From: Candidatus Nanopelagicales bacterium
GTDB lineage: Bacteria; Actinomycetota; Actinomycetes; S36-B12
Length of the DNA stretch: 17,037 nt
NCBI GenBank assembly: GCA_018399515.1
Contig: JAGYOB010000368.1
Location: 1-17,037, forward strand
Direction of reading: 5' to 3'
In this document: one piece after another, positions 8,563 through 14,909 of the stretch
Numbering within the stretch: position 1 is the first letter of the stretch
How the letters are laid out: each line of letters opens with the position of its first letter
Made by a program: the position numbers and the translations under genes
Notes under the pieces: model-generated
Database searches by the model: none
The model's input: the letters and a program-made list of their open reading frames with translations, nothing else
What the model was told of the DNA's origin: nothing

Positions 8563-8585
8563 CACCTTCGGCTGACACGAAGGTG
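8563..8585 (+). terminator. Hairpin terminator candidate after gdh
   Basis: CACCTTCG (8563-8570) and CGAAGGTG (8578-8585) form a perfect 8-bp stem with a 7-base loop, 32 bases after the gdh stop. There is no clear T-tract, as is common in high-GC actinobacteria. It separates the lipid/gdh unit from the tad operon. Confidence 0.5.
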
Positions 8586-8591
8586 GATCCT

Positions 8592-8600
8592 TTATCCACA
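8592..8600 (+). promoter_or_regulatory. Perfect match to the DnaA-box consensus TTATCCACA
   Basis: TTATCCACA lies in the 171-bp non-coding gap between gdh and the tad operon. Its last bases overlap an interrupted palindrome, ACAGGT-TG-ACCTGT (8598-8611). A single box is not an origin, and no DnaA cluster or AT-rich element is nearby. It may be a DnaA-responsive site or chance; function is not shown. Confidence 0.35.
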
Positions 8601-8615
8601 GGTTGACCTGTCGTC

Positions 8616-8645
8616 TTGTTTCGGGGTCCGTCGTCGGCTTACTGT
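8616..8645 (+). promoter_or_regulatory. Possible promoter of the tad operon
   Basis: TTGTTT (8616-8621), an 18-base spacer and TACTGT (8640-8645) give a plausible sigma-70-type promoter. It would start an mRNA near 8652 with a leader of about 50 bases before the ATG at 8703. A TTGACC at 8603-8608 also looks like a -35 but has no good -10 at the right distance. Confidence 0.3.
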
Positions 8646-8702
8646 CCCGCCATCGAACAAGCGCTGTGGCGCAAAGGGTTTTCACAGTAGACGGGGCGGG
8701 TC

Positions 8703-9968
8703 ATGGATCAACTGCACGCCGATTCAACGGTGCGTGATCTGGTCGAGGCGCGAGTTCGCGAGGGCATCAGGCGTGCGGGCATCGATCCCATGCGGCAATC
8801 CCATCTCGCGCAGCAGATCGTCTCGGATTCGGTAGCGGAATACCTCAGTGAGTGTTTGACCTTCGACCGCAGCCTGCCTGATGATCCCGACAGCCTCCGA
8901 CGTGAATTACTCGATGTGGTCTCAGGATTCGGAGCACTGCAACGGTTTTTCGATGATCCCCACATCGAGGAAATTTGGATCAATGAGCCGGGCCGAGTTT
9001 TCATCGCACGAAATGGGCGTAGCGAACTCACCACTACCGTGCTCACCGAGGGTGAAGTCCGCGATCTGGTCGAGCGGATGCTGCTGTGGTCAGGGCGGCG
9101 CCTCGACATCAGTCAGCCCTTCGTCGACGCGATGCTCCCTGATGGCAGTCGACTGCATGTCGTCATCCCGGACATCACCCGCGAACACTGGGCGGTGAAC
9201 ATCCGCCGCTTCGTTATGCGGCCACGGCACATCAACGACCTCGTGCCAGGCGGAACGATCACCGCCCAGGCGGCGCAGTTCTGTGAGGCAGCGATGATCA
9301 GCGGGCTGAACGTGGTCGTCGCCGGAGGAACGCAGGCGGGGAAGACAACGCTTCTTAATTCGCTCCTCGGCTGCGTCCCGGCAAGCGAGCGGATCGTCAG
9401 CTGCGAGGAGGTTTTCGAAATCCACCTTCCCCAGCACCCGGACTGGGTGGCGTTACAGACCCGCGATGCCAGTCTGGAAGGAAATGGCGAGATCCCGCTG
9501 CGACGACTCGTGAGAGAGGCACTACGGATGCGACCGACACGGCTGGTCGTCGGCGAAGTGCGTCAATCAGAGGCGCTGGACCTGCTGGTCGCCATGAATA
9601 GCGGCATGCCCTCCGCGGCAACGCTGCACGCAAACTCGGCCCGCGAGGCTGTCACGAAACTGTGCACTCTTCCCCTCCTCGCGGGCCAGAACATTTCCGC
9701 TGACTTCGTCGTGCCCACCGTGGCCGGATGCGTAGACCTCGTCATCCATACGGCAACGATGCGTGACGGTCGGCGACAGGTTAAGGAGATCGCCGCTCTG
9801 CCGGGTCGAATCGAGGCCGGCACGGTGGAGATCGCCGAGTTGTTCCGATTCGATGGCGAGATGCTGCGGCGTGGTACGGGGTTCCCCCCGCACGCTGATC
9901 GATTCGAAGCAGCCGGATACGACCTCGCCGCACTGCTCGATGTCCACAGGATGGACGAGGTGGCGTGA
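8703..9968 (+). CDS. tadA: Tad pilus / type II-type secretion ATPase TadA (CpaF family)
   Basis: This 421-residue cytosolic ATPase is expected to power assembly of a Flp-type pilus through the TadB/TadC platform. It has the N-terminal CpaF domain (FGALQRFFDDPHIEEIWINEPGRVFI split across about residues 76-101) and then the ATPase core. Walker A is GGTQAGKTT at 208-216 (K214). The Asp-box region is IVSCEEVFEI at about 231-240. Walker B is LVVGEVR at 281-287 (E285), and the His box is ATLHANSAREAV with H309. Relative to the better-known members, Walker A has QA in place of GS, and the Asp box has CEEVFEI in place of VEDTAEL. All catalytic residues are kept, and I associate this pattern with an actinobacterial CpaF branch. 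The ATG start is preceded by a G-rich stretch (GGGGCGGG). It overlaps tadB by 4 bp. Confidence 0.92.
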   Translation: MDQLHADSTVRDLVEARVREGIRRAGIDPMRQSHLAQQIVSDSVAEYLSECLTFDRSLPDDPDSLRRELLDVVSGFGALQRFFDDPHIEEIWINEPGRVFIARNGRSELTTTVLTEGEVRDLVERMLLWSGRRLDISQPFVDAMLPDGSRLHVVIPDITREHWAVNIRRFVMRPRHINDLVPGGTITAQAAQFCEAAMISGLNVVVAGGTQAGKTTLLNSLLGCVPASERIVSCEEVFEIHLPQHPDWVALQTRDASLEGNGEIPLRRLVREALRMRPTRLVVGEVRQSEALDLLVAMNSGMPSAATLHANSAREAVTKLCTLPLLAGQNISADFVVPTVAGCVDLVIHTATMRDGRRQVKEIAALPGRIEAGTVEIAELFRFDGEMLRRGTGFPPHADRFEAAGYDLAALLDVHRMDEVA

Positions 9969-10843
9969 TGGGAGCGCTCGTCGGCCTCGGATGTGGTCTT
10001 GGTGTGCTTCTCGTGCTTCTCGGTGTGACGACTCCCAGGATCGCTCGACAACGTCGACCTTCGCGTTGGCAGCGACTCATCGACCGCTCGGGTACCAGTC
10101 GAGTGACACCGGGCGGTCTGCTCGCAACCTGTGTGGGCGTAGGCCTGGTAGCCGCACTTGTTGCCCTGGTGTTCACAGCGGTCCCGATCATCGCCCTCAT
10201 TGCAGGGATCGCCGTCGGTTACGCGCCGATCATCACCCTGCGCCGACGCGCTTCTCGGCGATCCCGGGCGCTCAGGGGGAGCTGGCCTGATGCGGTCGAT
10301 ACCCTGGCGTCTGCAGTGAAGGCAGGAATGTCGCTGCCCGAAGCTGTCGCCGATCTTGCCCAGCGCGGTCCCGAGGCCTTGCGTCCAGCCTTCGCAGCGT
10401 TCACCGCCGAATACCGCGCCACGGGATCCTTCGCCGGTGCGTTGGCCACCCTGTCCGAGGAACTTCGCGACCCGGTCGCTGATCGGGTAGTGGCCGCTTT
10501 GCGGATCGCTCGCGAGGTCGGCGGCGCGGATCTGGGCCGAGTTCTCGGCGCCCTGAGCATGTTCTTGCGGGCAGATGCCCGCACGCGCGGGGAGATCGAA
10601 GCTCGGCAGAGTTGGACGGTCAATGCAGCGCGGGTTGCTGTTGCCGCACCGTGGGTGACGCTACTGCTGCTGTCGACACGGCCAGAAGCTGTCGCTGCCT
10701 ATTCGACGACGGGTGGAGCCGTTGTGATCATGGGCTCCGCCGTCCTATCGGTGATCGCCTACCGCGTGATGATTTCCATCGGGCGCCTGCCCGATGATCC
10801 GCGCATCGTCAAGGACCCGACACAGGTGGGGGCTGCGGCGTGA
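9965..10843 (+). CDS. tadB: TadB-like platform protein (type II secretion F domain)
   Basis: A 292-residue inner-membrane protein of the Tad machinery, thought to form the platform on which the ATPase acts. There is one hydrophobic helix at about residues 5-25, a long hydrophobic stretch at about 50-87 (probably one or two helices), a cytosolic T2SSF domain at about 105-228 (WPDAVDTLASAVKAGMSLPEAV, then IAREVGGADLGRVLGALS), and two C-terminal helices at about 230-247 and 251-275. The GTG at 9965 overlaps the tadA stop as GTGA; the ATG at 9968 is an alternative start. The 4-bp overlap implies translational coupling. The order TadA-TadB-TadC matches the Mycobacterium tuberculosis Rv3659c-Rv3657c arrangement as I recall it. 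Confidence 0.87.
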   Translation: MMGALVGLGCGLGVLLVLLGVTTPRIARQRRPSRWQRLIDRSGTSRVTPGGLLATCVGVGLVAALVALVFTAVPIIALIAGIAVGYAPIITLRRRASRRSRALRGSWPDAVDTLASAVKAGMSLPEAVADLAQRGPEALRPAFAAFTAEYRATGSFAGALATLSEELRDPVADRVVAALRIAREVGGADLGRVLGALSMFLRADARTRGEIEARQSWTVNAARVAVAAPWVTLLLLSTRPEAVAAYSTTGGAVVIMGSAVLSVIAYRVMISIGRLPDDPRIVKDPTQVGAAA

Positions 10844-11754
10844 GCGCGAGCGCAGGGGCTCTGCTGGGCCTGATCCTCGCGGTCGGCGTGTTGGCTGTTG
10901 CTGCTGGAGTGCTCGCCCATCGGCGTCCCCGGCTCGTCGATCGGCTGGCACTTCGCGAGCGTCGTCAGCCGCCGAGGGAACGGGGCCCGATCGGGGTGCT
11001 CGCCCAGATCGTGCAACCTGATATGCGACCGATCATGGCGCGGCTTTCGGCAGAGGGCGCGGGTGCCCAACGGTTACGAAATCGTCTGCTGCGCGCAGGA
11101 TTGGCCGAAGATGTGTCAAGCCATCGTCTCGAACGGATCCTCTGGGCAGCCGGCGGTGTCGCTGGCGGTGGTGTTCTGGTCCTGCTGCTGCTTGCCGGTC
11201 GAGGTGGTGTGAATCCGGTAGCGGCGCTGCTTCTCGCCGGTCTGGGATCTGTGATCGCCCTCGTCTGGCACGACCGCCGGTTGACGGGCCTGGCACATAA
11301 ACGTGCCGAACGCATGGACCAGCAACTACCCAACGTCGCTGAACTACTTGCCTTTGCCGTCGCCGCGGGTGAACCACCGATTGCGGCACTCGAGCGGGTC
11401 GGGTCGACGGCCGCGGGCGACCTGGCAGAGGAACTGGAACAGACGGTCGCTGATGTCAGGGGTGGCACGGGATTGATAGCTGCGCTGCAGGGCCTGGCGG
11501 CCCGCTCGCCGAGCCCGGCAGTCGTGAGATTCGTCGATGGCATCGTCGTGGCGACTGAACGTGGTACCCCGATGGCGGAGGTGCTGCGGGCTCAGGCTGC
11601 AGATGCTCGTGCTGCCGGGCACCGACGGCTCATGGAGACCTCTGCCAAGCGAGAAGTGCTGATGCTCACCCCGGTTGTGTTTCTCGTGCTGCCGATTGTC
11701 GTCGTCATCGCGCTGTTCCCCGGAATCCATGGTCTCAATCTCACTGTCCCCTGA
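10840..11754 (+). CDS. tadC: TadC-like platform protein (type II secretion F domain)
   Basis: A 304-residue second platform protein, partner of TadB. It has an N-terminal helix at about residues 5-25, a basic linker, two adjacent helices at about 102-145 (WAAGGVAGGGVLVLLLLAG, then VAALLLAGLGSVIALVW), a T2SSF domain at about 160-275 (LPNVAELLAFAVAAGEPPIAAL, then GTPMAEVLRAQAADA), and a C-terminal helix at about 279-299 (MLTPVVFLVLPIVVVIALF). Its GTG start overlaps the tadB stop as GTGA. It is followed by a 95-base gap holding a hairpin, before the pilin-like gene. The family call is firm from topology and position. Confidence 0.87.
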   Translation: MSASAGALLGLILAVGVLAVAAGVLAHRRPRLVDRLALRERRQPPRERGPIGVLAQIVQPDMRPIMARLSAEGAGAQRLRNRLLRAGLAEDVSSHRLERILWAAGGVAGGGVLVLLLLAGRGGVNPVAALLLAGLGSVIALVWHDRRLTGLAHKRAERMDQQLPNVAELLAFAVAAGEPPIAALERVGSTAAGDLAEELEQTVADVRGGTGLIAALQGLAARSPSPAVVRFVDGIVVATERGTPMAEVLRAQAADARAAGHRRLMETSAKREVLMLTPVVFLVLPIVVVIALFPGIHGLNLTVP

Positions 11755-11756
11755 CC

Positions 11757-11798
11757 GTTGGTCGGGCTGATGTGTGCCAAACGACTCCCGAAACCAAC
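11757..11798 (+). other. Intercistronic hairpin between tadC and the pilin-like gene
   Basis: GTTGGT-CGGG (11757-11766) can pair with CCCG-AA-ACCAAC (11787-11798). This gives a 10-bp stem interrupted by a two-base AA bulge, with a 20-base loop. It begins 3 bases after the tadC stop and sits about 40 bases before the Shine-Dalgarno of the pilin-like gene. It could be a partial terminator, or a barrier that stabilises the downstream mRNA; neither is shown. Confidence 0.45.
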
Positions 11799-11836
11799 CC
11801 CGATGACTACGCCCCACGAATAACCCACAACACGAT

Positions 11837-11849
11837 TGAAGGAGAACAC
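11837..11849 (+). promoter_or_regulatory. Strong Shine-Dalgarno (GAAGGAG) of the pilin-like gene
   Basis: GAAGGAGA followed by ACAC lies directly before the ATG at 11850. It fixes the start there and not at an in-frame start 78 bases upstream. It is the only clear consensus Shine-Dalgarno within the tad operon, whose other internal genes are coupled by GTGA overlaps. Confidence 0.7.
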
Positions 11850-12035
11850 ATGAACACGATGCGACATCTGTGGCTGCGCTTGATCACGCGAGCAGGATCT
11901 GACCGAGGTGATGTCCCCGGCTGGGTTCTCGTCGCGGTCATGACAGCCGGTTTGGTTACCGCGCTGTGGCTATTCGCCGATGATGCGCTCACCGGCATCC
12001 TCGACCGAGCGATCAGCAGCGTTTCTGGGCCGTGA
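11850..12035 (+). CDS. Small pilin-like membrane protein of the tad operon
   Basis: This 61-residue protein sits exactly where the Flp pilin gene usually lies, between tadC and the tadE-like genes. It has a short basic N-terminus (MNTMRHLWLRLITRAGSDRG), the segment DVPGWVLV and one hydrophobic helix at about residues 23-44 (WVLVAVMTAGLVTALWLFA), then a short amphipathic tail ending SSVSGP. It resembles a class III prepilin in size and layout. It lacks the usual Glu at +5 after the cleavage Gly: if cleaved after Gly20, +5 is Trp. I believe small proteins with this DVPGW motif recur in actinobacterial tad operons, but I cannot check that here. The GTG of the next gene overlaps its stop. It is a real gene, on the evidence of its ribosome site and context; calling it the major pilin is inference. 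Confidence 0.8.
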   Translation: MNTMRHLWLRLITRAGSDRGDVPGWVLVAVMTAGLVTALWLFADDALTGILDRAISSVSGP

Positions 12036-12433
12036 CCCGCACGGTCAAGCGAAATCGCCGGCTTCGTGAGGATTCCGGCAACTCGGTCGTCGAATTCGCT
12101 CTGGTAACTCCGATTCTGCTGATCGTCGTTCTCGCTGTCGTGCAGGTGATTCTCGCTTTGCACGTCCGCTCCACCTTGACCGCGGCTGCAGCCGAAGGTG
12201 CCCGTGCTGCGGCCCTAGCTGGATCGAGCCTCACCGTCGGGGAGCGGCGGACACGTGAGGTGCTCGACGAAGCGATCGGTGGAGGTGCTGCGACATCGGT
12301 CTCGGCGTATCGGGCCCGCATGGATCAGGTGCCGGTGATCCGAGTGCGGGTCACCGCGCGATTGCCGCTCCTGGGACTTCTCGGGCCGGAGGCACTCATC
12401 GTCGACGGGCACGCGATCGTGGAGCGTGGGTGA
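12032..12433 (+). CDS. tadE: TadE-like pseudopilin
   Basis: A 133-residue protein with a basic N-terminus, then the prepilin-like processing site SG|NSVVEFALV (cleavage after Gly16, Glu21 at +5) and a hydrophobic helix at about residues 22-43. The helix is followed by a small-residue-rich helix (TAAAAEGARAAALAG) and a short beta-rich C-terminus (VIRVRVTARLPL). TadE-type pseudopilins are minor Tad components processed by a TadV-type peptidase and are needed for pilus assembly. The GTG start overlaps the preceding stop as GTGA. No prepilin peptidase gene is in this window. Confidence 0.85.
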   Translation: MTRTVKRNRRLREDSGNSVVEFALVTPILLIVVLAVVQVILALHVRSTLTAAAAEGARAAALAGSSLTVGERRTREVLDEAIGGGAATSVSAYRARMDQVPVIRVRVTARLPLLGLLGPEALIVDGHAIVERG

Positions 12434-12867
12434 TGGGTTGGCGTGATGACGAGGGCGCAGCGGTCATCGAGTTCACCGTGCTCGTCACCTTGGTTCTGGT
12501 GCCCATCGTGTACCTCATCCTCGCGGTGATGCAGGTCCAGTCGGCTGCCTTCGCCGTCACCCAGGGCGCTCGAGAAGCCGGTCGCGCGTTCGCCCAGGCT
12601 GATTCCGTCGCCCAAGCGCAGGCTGATGCCCATGCTGCTGTCGCCCTAGCGCTCGCTGATCAGGGATTAACCTCCGAACCCCGAACCCTGTCCATCGACT
12701 GTGGGGCCCGTGACTGCCTCGCACCCGGGTCGCAGGTGACGATGCGGGTGGAAATCCGAGTGCGCCTGCCCTTCCTGCCTGGATCGCTCGGCGAGGCGAC
12801 GATCGGATCCATCCCGGTCACCGCTGAGCATCGTGTGCCCATCGATACATATCGGAGTGCGTCGTGA
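12430..12867 (+). CDS. TadE-like pseudopilin, second copy
   Basis: About 145 residues. DEG|AAVIEFTVLV gives a prepilin-like site with Glu at +5, followed by a hydrophobic helix (VLVPIVYLILAVMQV) and AFAVTQGAREAGRAFA, the helix typical of TadE. The C-terminal part has two close cysteines (DCGARDC), probably a disulfide outside the membrane, and a beta-rich segment (VTMRVEIRVRLPFLPG) like the first TadE copy. The GTG at 12430 overlaps the previous stop; the ATG at 12433 is an alternative. Two consecutive tadE-like genes with the same ending suggest an old duplication. Confidence 0.83.
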   Translation: MMGWRDDEGAAVIEFTVLVTLVLVPIVYLILAVMQVQSAAFAVTQGAREAGRAFAQADSVAQAQADAHAAVALALADQGLTSEPRTLSIDCGARDCLAPGSQVTMRVEIRVRLPFLPGSLGEATIGSIPVTAEHRVPIDTYRSAS

Positions 12868-13322
12868 GTGATCATGCGGCGGCTCGACCGGCGGCGAATG
12901 CGCATGTTGGCGAGCGCGGAAGCATCATGGTGCTCACGCTCGGTTTCATCGTCATCTGCGTTCTGGCTGTAGCCGTGGTCGTTGATGCGTCAGCGGTGTT
13001 TCTCGAGCGTCGGTCACTGCAGGCAACCGCTGACTCGGCGGCACTGGCCGGTGCCCAGGCCATCGACCTCGAGACGTACTACGAACGTGGTGCGGGTGCG
13101 CGGACCCAACTCGATCCGGGCGCTGTGCGATCGGCTGTGCGCCGACAGATCGACGGTGTCGGGGGAGTGCGGCTGGATTCGGTACGGATAGAAGGCAGTG
13201 AGGTCATCGTGCGAGCGCACACGCGGGTGCGCCCACCGTTCAGCGGTTGGCTGACCCCCGGCGGTGCTCGCACCATCACCGTCGAAGCCGGGGCGATCTT
13301 GGCCTACCGCCCCGCGTCCTAG
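12864..13322 (+). CDS. TadG/TadE-like pilus assembly protein
   Basis: A 152-residue protein with the motif RGSIMVLTLGFIVICVLAVA, a hydrophobic helix at about residues 20-42, then LERRSLQATADSAALAGAQA, typical of the N-terminal region of TadG and related proteins. It has a short extracytoplasmic domain. It lacks the long C-terminal region of Gram-negative TadG and has no Glu at +5, so it may be anchored and not processed. It overlaps the previous gene as GTGA and is the last gene of the operon. Among actinobacterial homologues it looks most like the short TadE/G-like protein that ends tad operons (compare Rv3654c). Confidence 0.8.
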   Translation: MSDHAAARPAANAHVGERGSIMVLTLGFIVICVLAVAVVVDASAVFLERRSLQATADSAALAGAQAIDLETYYERGAGARTQLDPGAVRSAVRRQIDGVGGVRLDSVRIEGSEVIVRAHTRVRPPFSGWLTPGGARTITVEAGAILAYRPAS

Positions 13323-13351
13323 CCCCTCCCTCGAGGAATGACCGCGAAGAT

Positions 13352-13357
13352 TAGGCT
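13352..13357 (+). promoter_or_regulatory. Putative -10 of the small gene at 13364
   Basis: TAGGCT ends 6 bases before the GTG at 13364, a leaderless spacing. No convincing -35 is visible. Confidence 0.3.
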
Positions 13358-13363
13358 CGGCTC

Positions 13364-13717
13364 GTGCTCGCGCAGGACGTCCTCGATCGTCGGATCGCCG
13401 AAGCTGAGGCCACGCTCAGTGCGGCAGCGGGCTCGGCGTCCCTGTGCACCGTGAGTCGCTCGGGCACACCCATGCCCGGCGTGAAGTACCCCGAGGGTGC
13501 CTGGGTTGCCCTGCGCGATGTGCGCCGGACGCTTGCGGCCTCAGATGGCATCGATGGCGCACTCGAAATCGTGCGTGAGCGATGGTCTGCCGACCTGGCC
13601 CAGCACACCGCCACCGGTTCCGGCTCAGATTGGATGGCGTATCTCACCGGTGGTCTGGACGCGTTGGATTCCCTGGCTGAGACTCTCGATTCACCCAGCG
13701 CGACCTCGAGCGATTGA
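13364..13717 (+). CDS. Small protein of unknown function between the tad operon and prfB
   Basis: 117 residues, starting MLAQDVLDRRIAEAEATLSA from a GTG. It appears soluble, with no membrane segment or signal peptide. It has an N-terminal amphipathic helix, a middle GTPMPGVKYPEGAWVALRDV segment, further helices (ALEIVRERWSADLAQ, YLTGGLDALDSLAET) and an acidic Ser/Thr-rich end. A TAGGCT box just upstream suggests a leaderless mRNA distinct from the tad operon, whose last stop is 41 bases earlier. Codon use matches its neighbours. The prfB start lies 67 bp downstream. I do not recognise the family. A real gene is likely because the strand, spacing and promoter fit. Confidence 0.65.
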   Translation: MLAQDVLDRRIAEAEATLSAAAGSASLCTVSRSGTPMPGVKYPEGAWVALRDVRRTLAASDGIDGALEIVRERWSADLAQHTATGSGSDWMAYLTGGLDALDSLAETLDSPSATSSD

Positions 13718-13770
13718 GCGTCAGCATGGGTTCGGTCCGCCCGAACAACCACCTGCTCGCTGTGCGGTCG

Positions 13771-13776
13771 TACTCT
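13771..13776 (+). promoter_or_regulatory. Putative -10 of prfB
   Basis: TACTCT ends 8 bases before the GTG at 13785. It supports a start at 13785 and a leaderless prfB mRNA. No clear -35 is seen. Confidence 0.35.
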
Positions 13777-13784
13777 TGGGCACC

Positions 13785-14900
13785 GTGGCCATCCCCGATA
13801 TCTCCGAGACCCTCGCCGAACTGGAACAGGTACTGTCCAGCATCGAAGCGGTCGTCGATATACCCCGACTGCGTGTGGGGATCGACGAACTCGAGGCTCA
13901 GGCATCGGCACCAGACCTGTGGGATGACCAGGCGCACGCGCAGGAGGTCACCTCGAAGCTGTCTTTGATGCAAGGTGAAGTTCGCCGTGTCGAAGGACTG
14001 CGACGACGACTCGACGATGTTGGAGTGCTCGTCGAACTGGCCGAAGCCGAGGACGATGATGCGACCTGGACCGAAGTCGCCGGTGAGGTCGCAGCGTTGC
14101 GCAAGGCGTTATCCGAGCTCGAGGTGCGCACCTTGCTGTCAGGTGAATACGACGTCCGCGAGGCACTTGTGACGATCCGCAGCGAAGCCGGAGGTGTCGA
14201 TGCCGCGGACTGGGCGGAGATGCTGCTGCGGCTGTATCTGCGGTACTGCGAGCGGCACGGATGGCCGGTCGAGGTGTACGACACCTCGTATGCCGAAGAA
14301 GCGGGAATCAAGTCGGCGACGTTTGCGGTCAAGGTTCCATATGCATACGGCATCCTCTCCGTCGAACAGGGCACGCATCGACTCGTGCGCATTTCACCGT
14401 TCGACAATCAGGGGCGTCGCCAAACTTCTTTCGCCGGTGTCGAGGTGCTGCCCGTCACCGAACAGACCGACCACATCGATATTCCGGAGTCCGAGATCCG
14501 CATCGACGTCTTTCGATCCTCGGGGCCTGGCGGACAGAGCGTGAACACGACCGACTCCGCGGTACGCATCGCCCACCTACCCACCGGCATCGTCGTCAGT
14601 TGCCAGAACGAGAAGTCTCAGATCCAAAACCGTGCGGCAGCGATGAGGGTGCTGCAGTCGAGGCTGTTGGAAGTCCGCCGGCGTGAGGAGCAGGCGAAGA
14701 TGAATGCCTTGAAAGATGATTCGGCGGGATCATGGGGAACCCAGATGCGGTCGTATGTGCTGCACCCGTATCAGATGGTCAAGGATCTGCGTACCGATTA
14801 CGAAACTGGGAACACCTCGGCGGTGCTCGATGGCGAGATCGACGAGTTCATCGAAGCGGGTATCCGCTGGCGTAAGCAGCAGGGGTCTGCCGCGGCGTAG
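13785..14900 (+). CDS. prfB: Peptide chain release factor 2 (RF2)
   Basis: This 371-residue protein recognises UGA and UAA stop codons and triggers peptide release on the ribosome. The stop-codon recognition tripeptide is SPF at residues 204-206 (RISPFDNQGRRQTSF). The catalytic GGQ is at 249-251 (SSGPGGQSVNTTDSAVR), and ends such as AGSWGTQMRSYVLHPYQMVKDLRT are typical. The length equals the family's usual size. The frame is open well upstream of the chosen start, but the GTG at 13785 gives the standard N-terminus (ISETLAELEQVLSSIEAV) and has a -10 just before it. There is no programmed frameshift: the frame is continuous, as in other actinobacteria. It is usually followed by ftsE/ftsX in actinobacteria; here mutY comes next on the opposite strand. 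The assignment is secure. Confidence 0.96.
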   Translation: MAIPDISETLAELEQVLSSIEAVVDIPRLRVGIDELEAQASAPDLWDDQAHAQEVTSKLSLMQGEVRRVEGLRRRLDDVGVLVELAEAEDDDATWTEVAGEVAALRKALSELEVRTLLSGEYDVREALVTIRSEAGGVDAADWAEMLLRLYLRYCERHGWPVEVYDTSYAEEAGIKSATFAVKVPYAYGILSVEQGTHRLVRISPFDNQGRRQTSFAGVEVLPVTEQTDHIDIPESEIRIDVFRSSGPGGQSVNTTDSAVRIAHLPTGIVVSCQNEKSQIQNRAAAMRVLQSRLLEVRRREEQAKMNALKDDSAGSWGTQMRSYVLHPYQMVKDLRTDYETGNTSAVLDGEIDEFIEAGIRWRKQQGSAAA

Positions 14901-14909
14901 GAATCCCCT

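Noticed and set aside
8592..8611. Replication origin
   Set aside because: There is only one DnaA box, with no cluster, no AT-rich stretch and no dnaA/dnaN nearby.
13497..13784. Possible 96-residue N-terminal extension of prfB
   Set aside because: It overlaps the small gene at 13364 out of frame and does not resemble RF2. The standard RF2 N-terminus begins at 13785.
13785..13900. Programmed frameshift site as in E. coli prfB
   Set aside because: The frame is continuous from 13785 and there is no in-frame UGA near codon 26.
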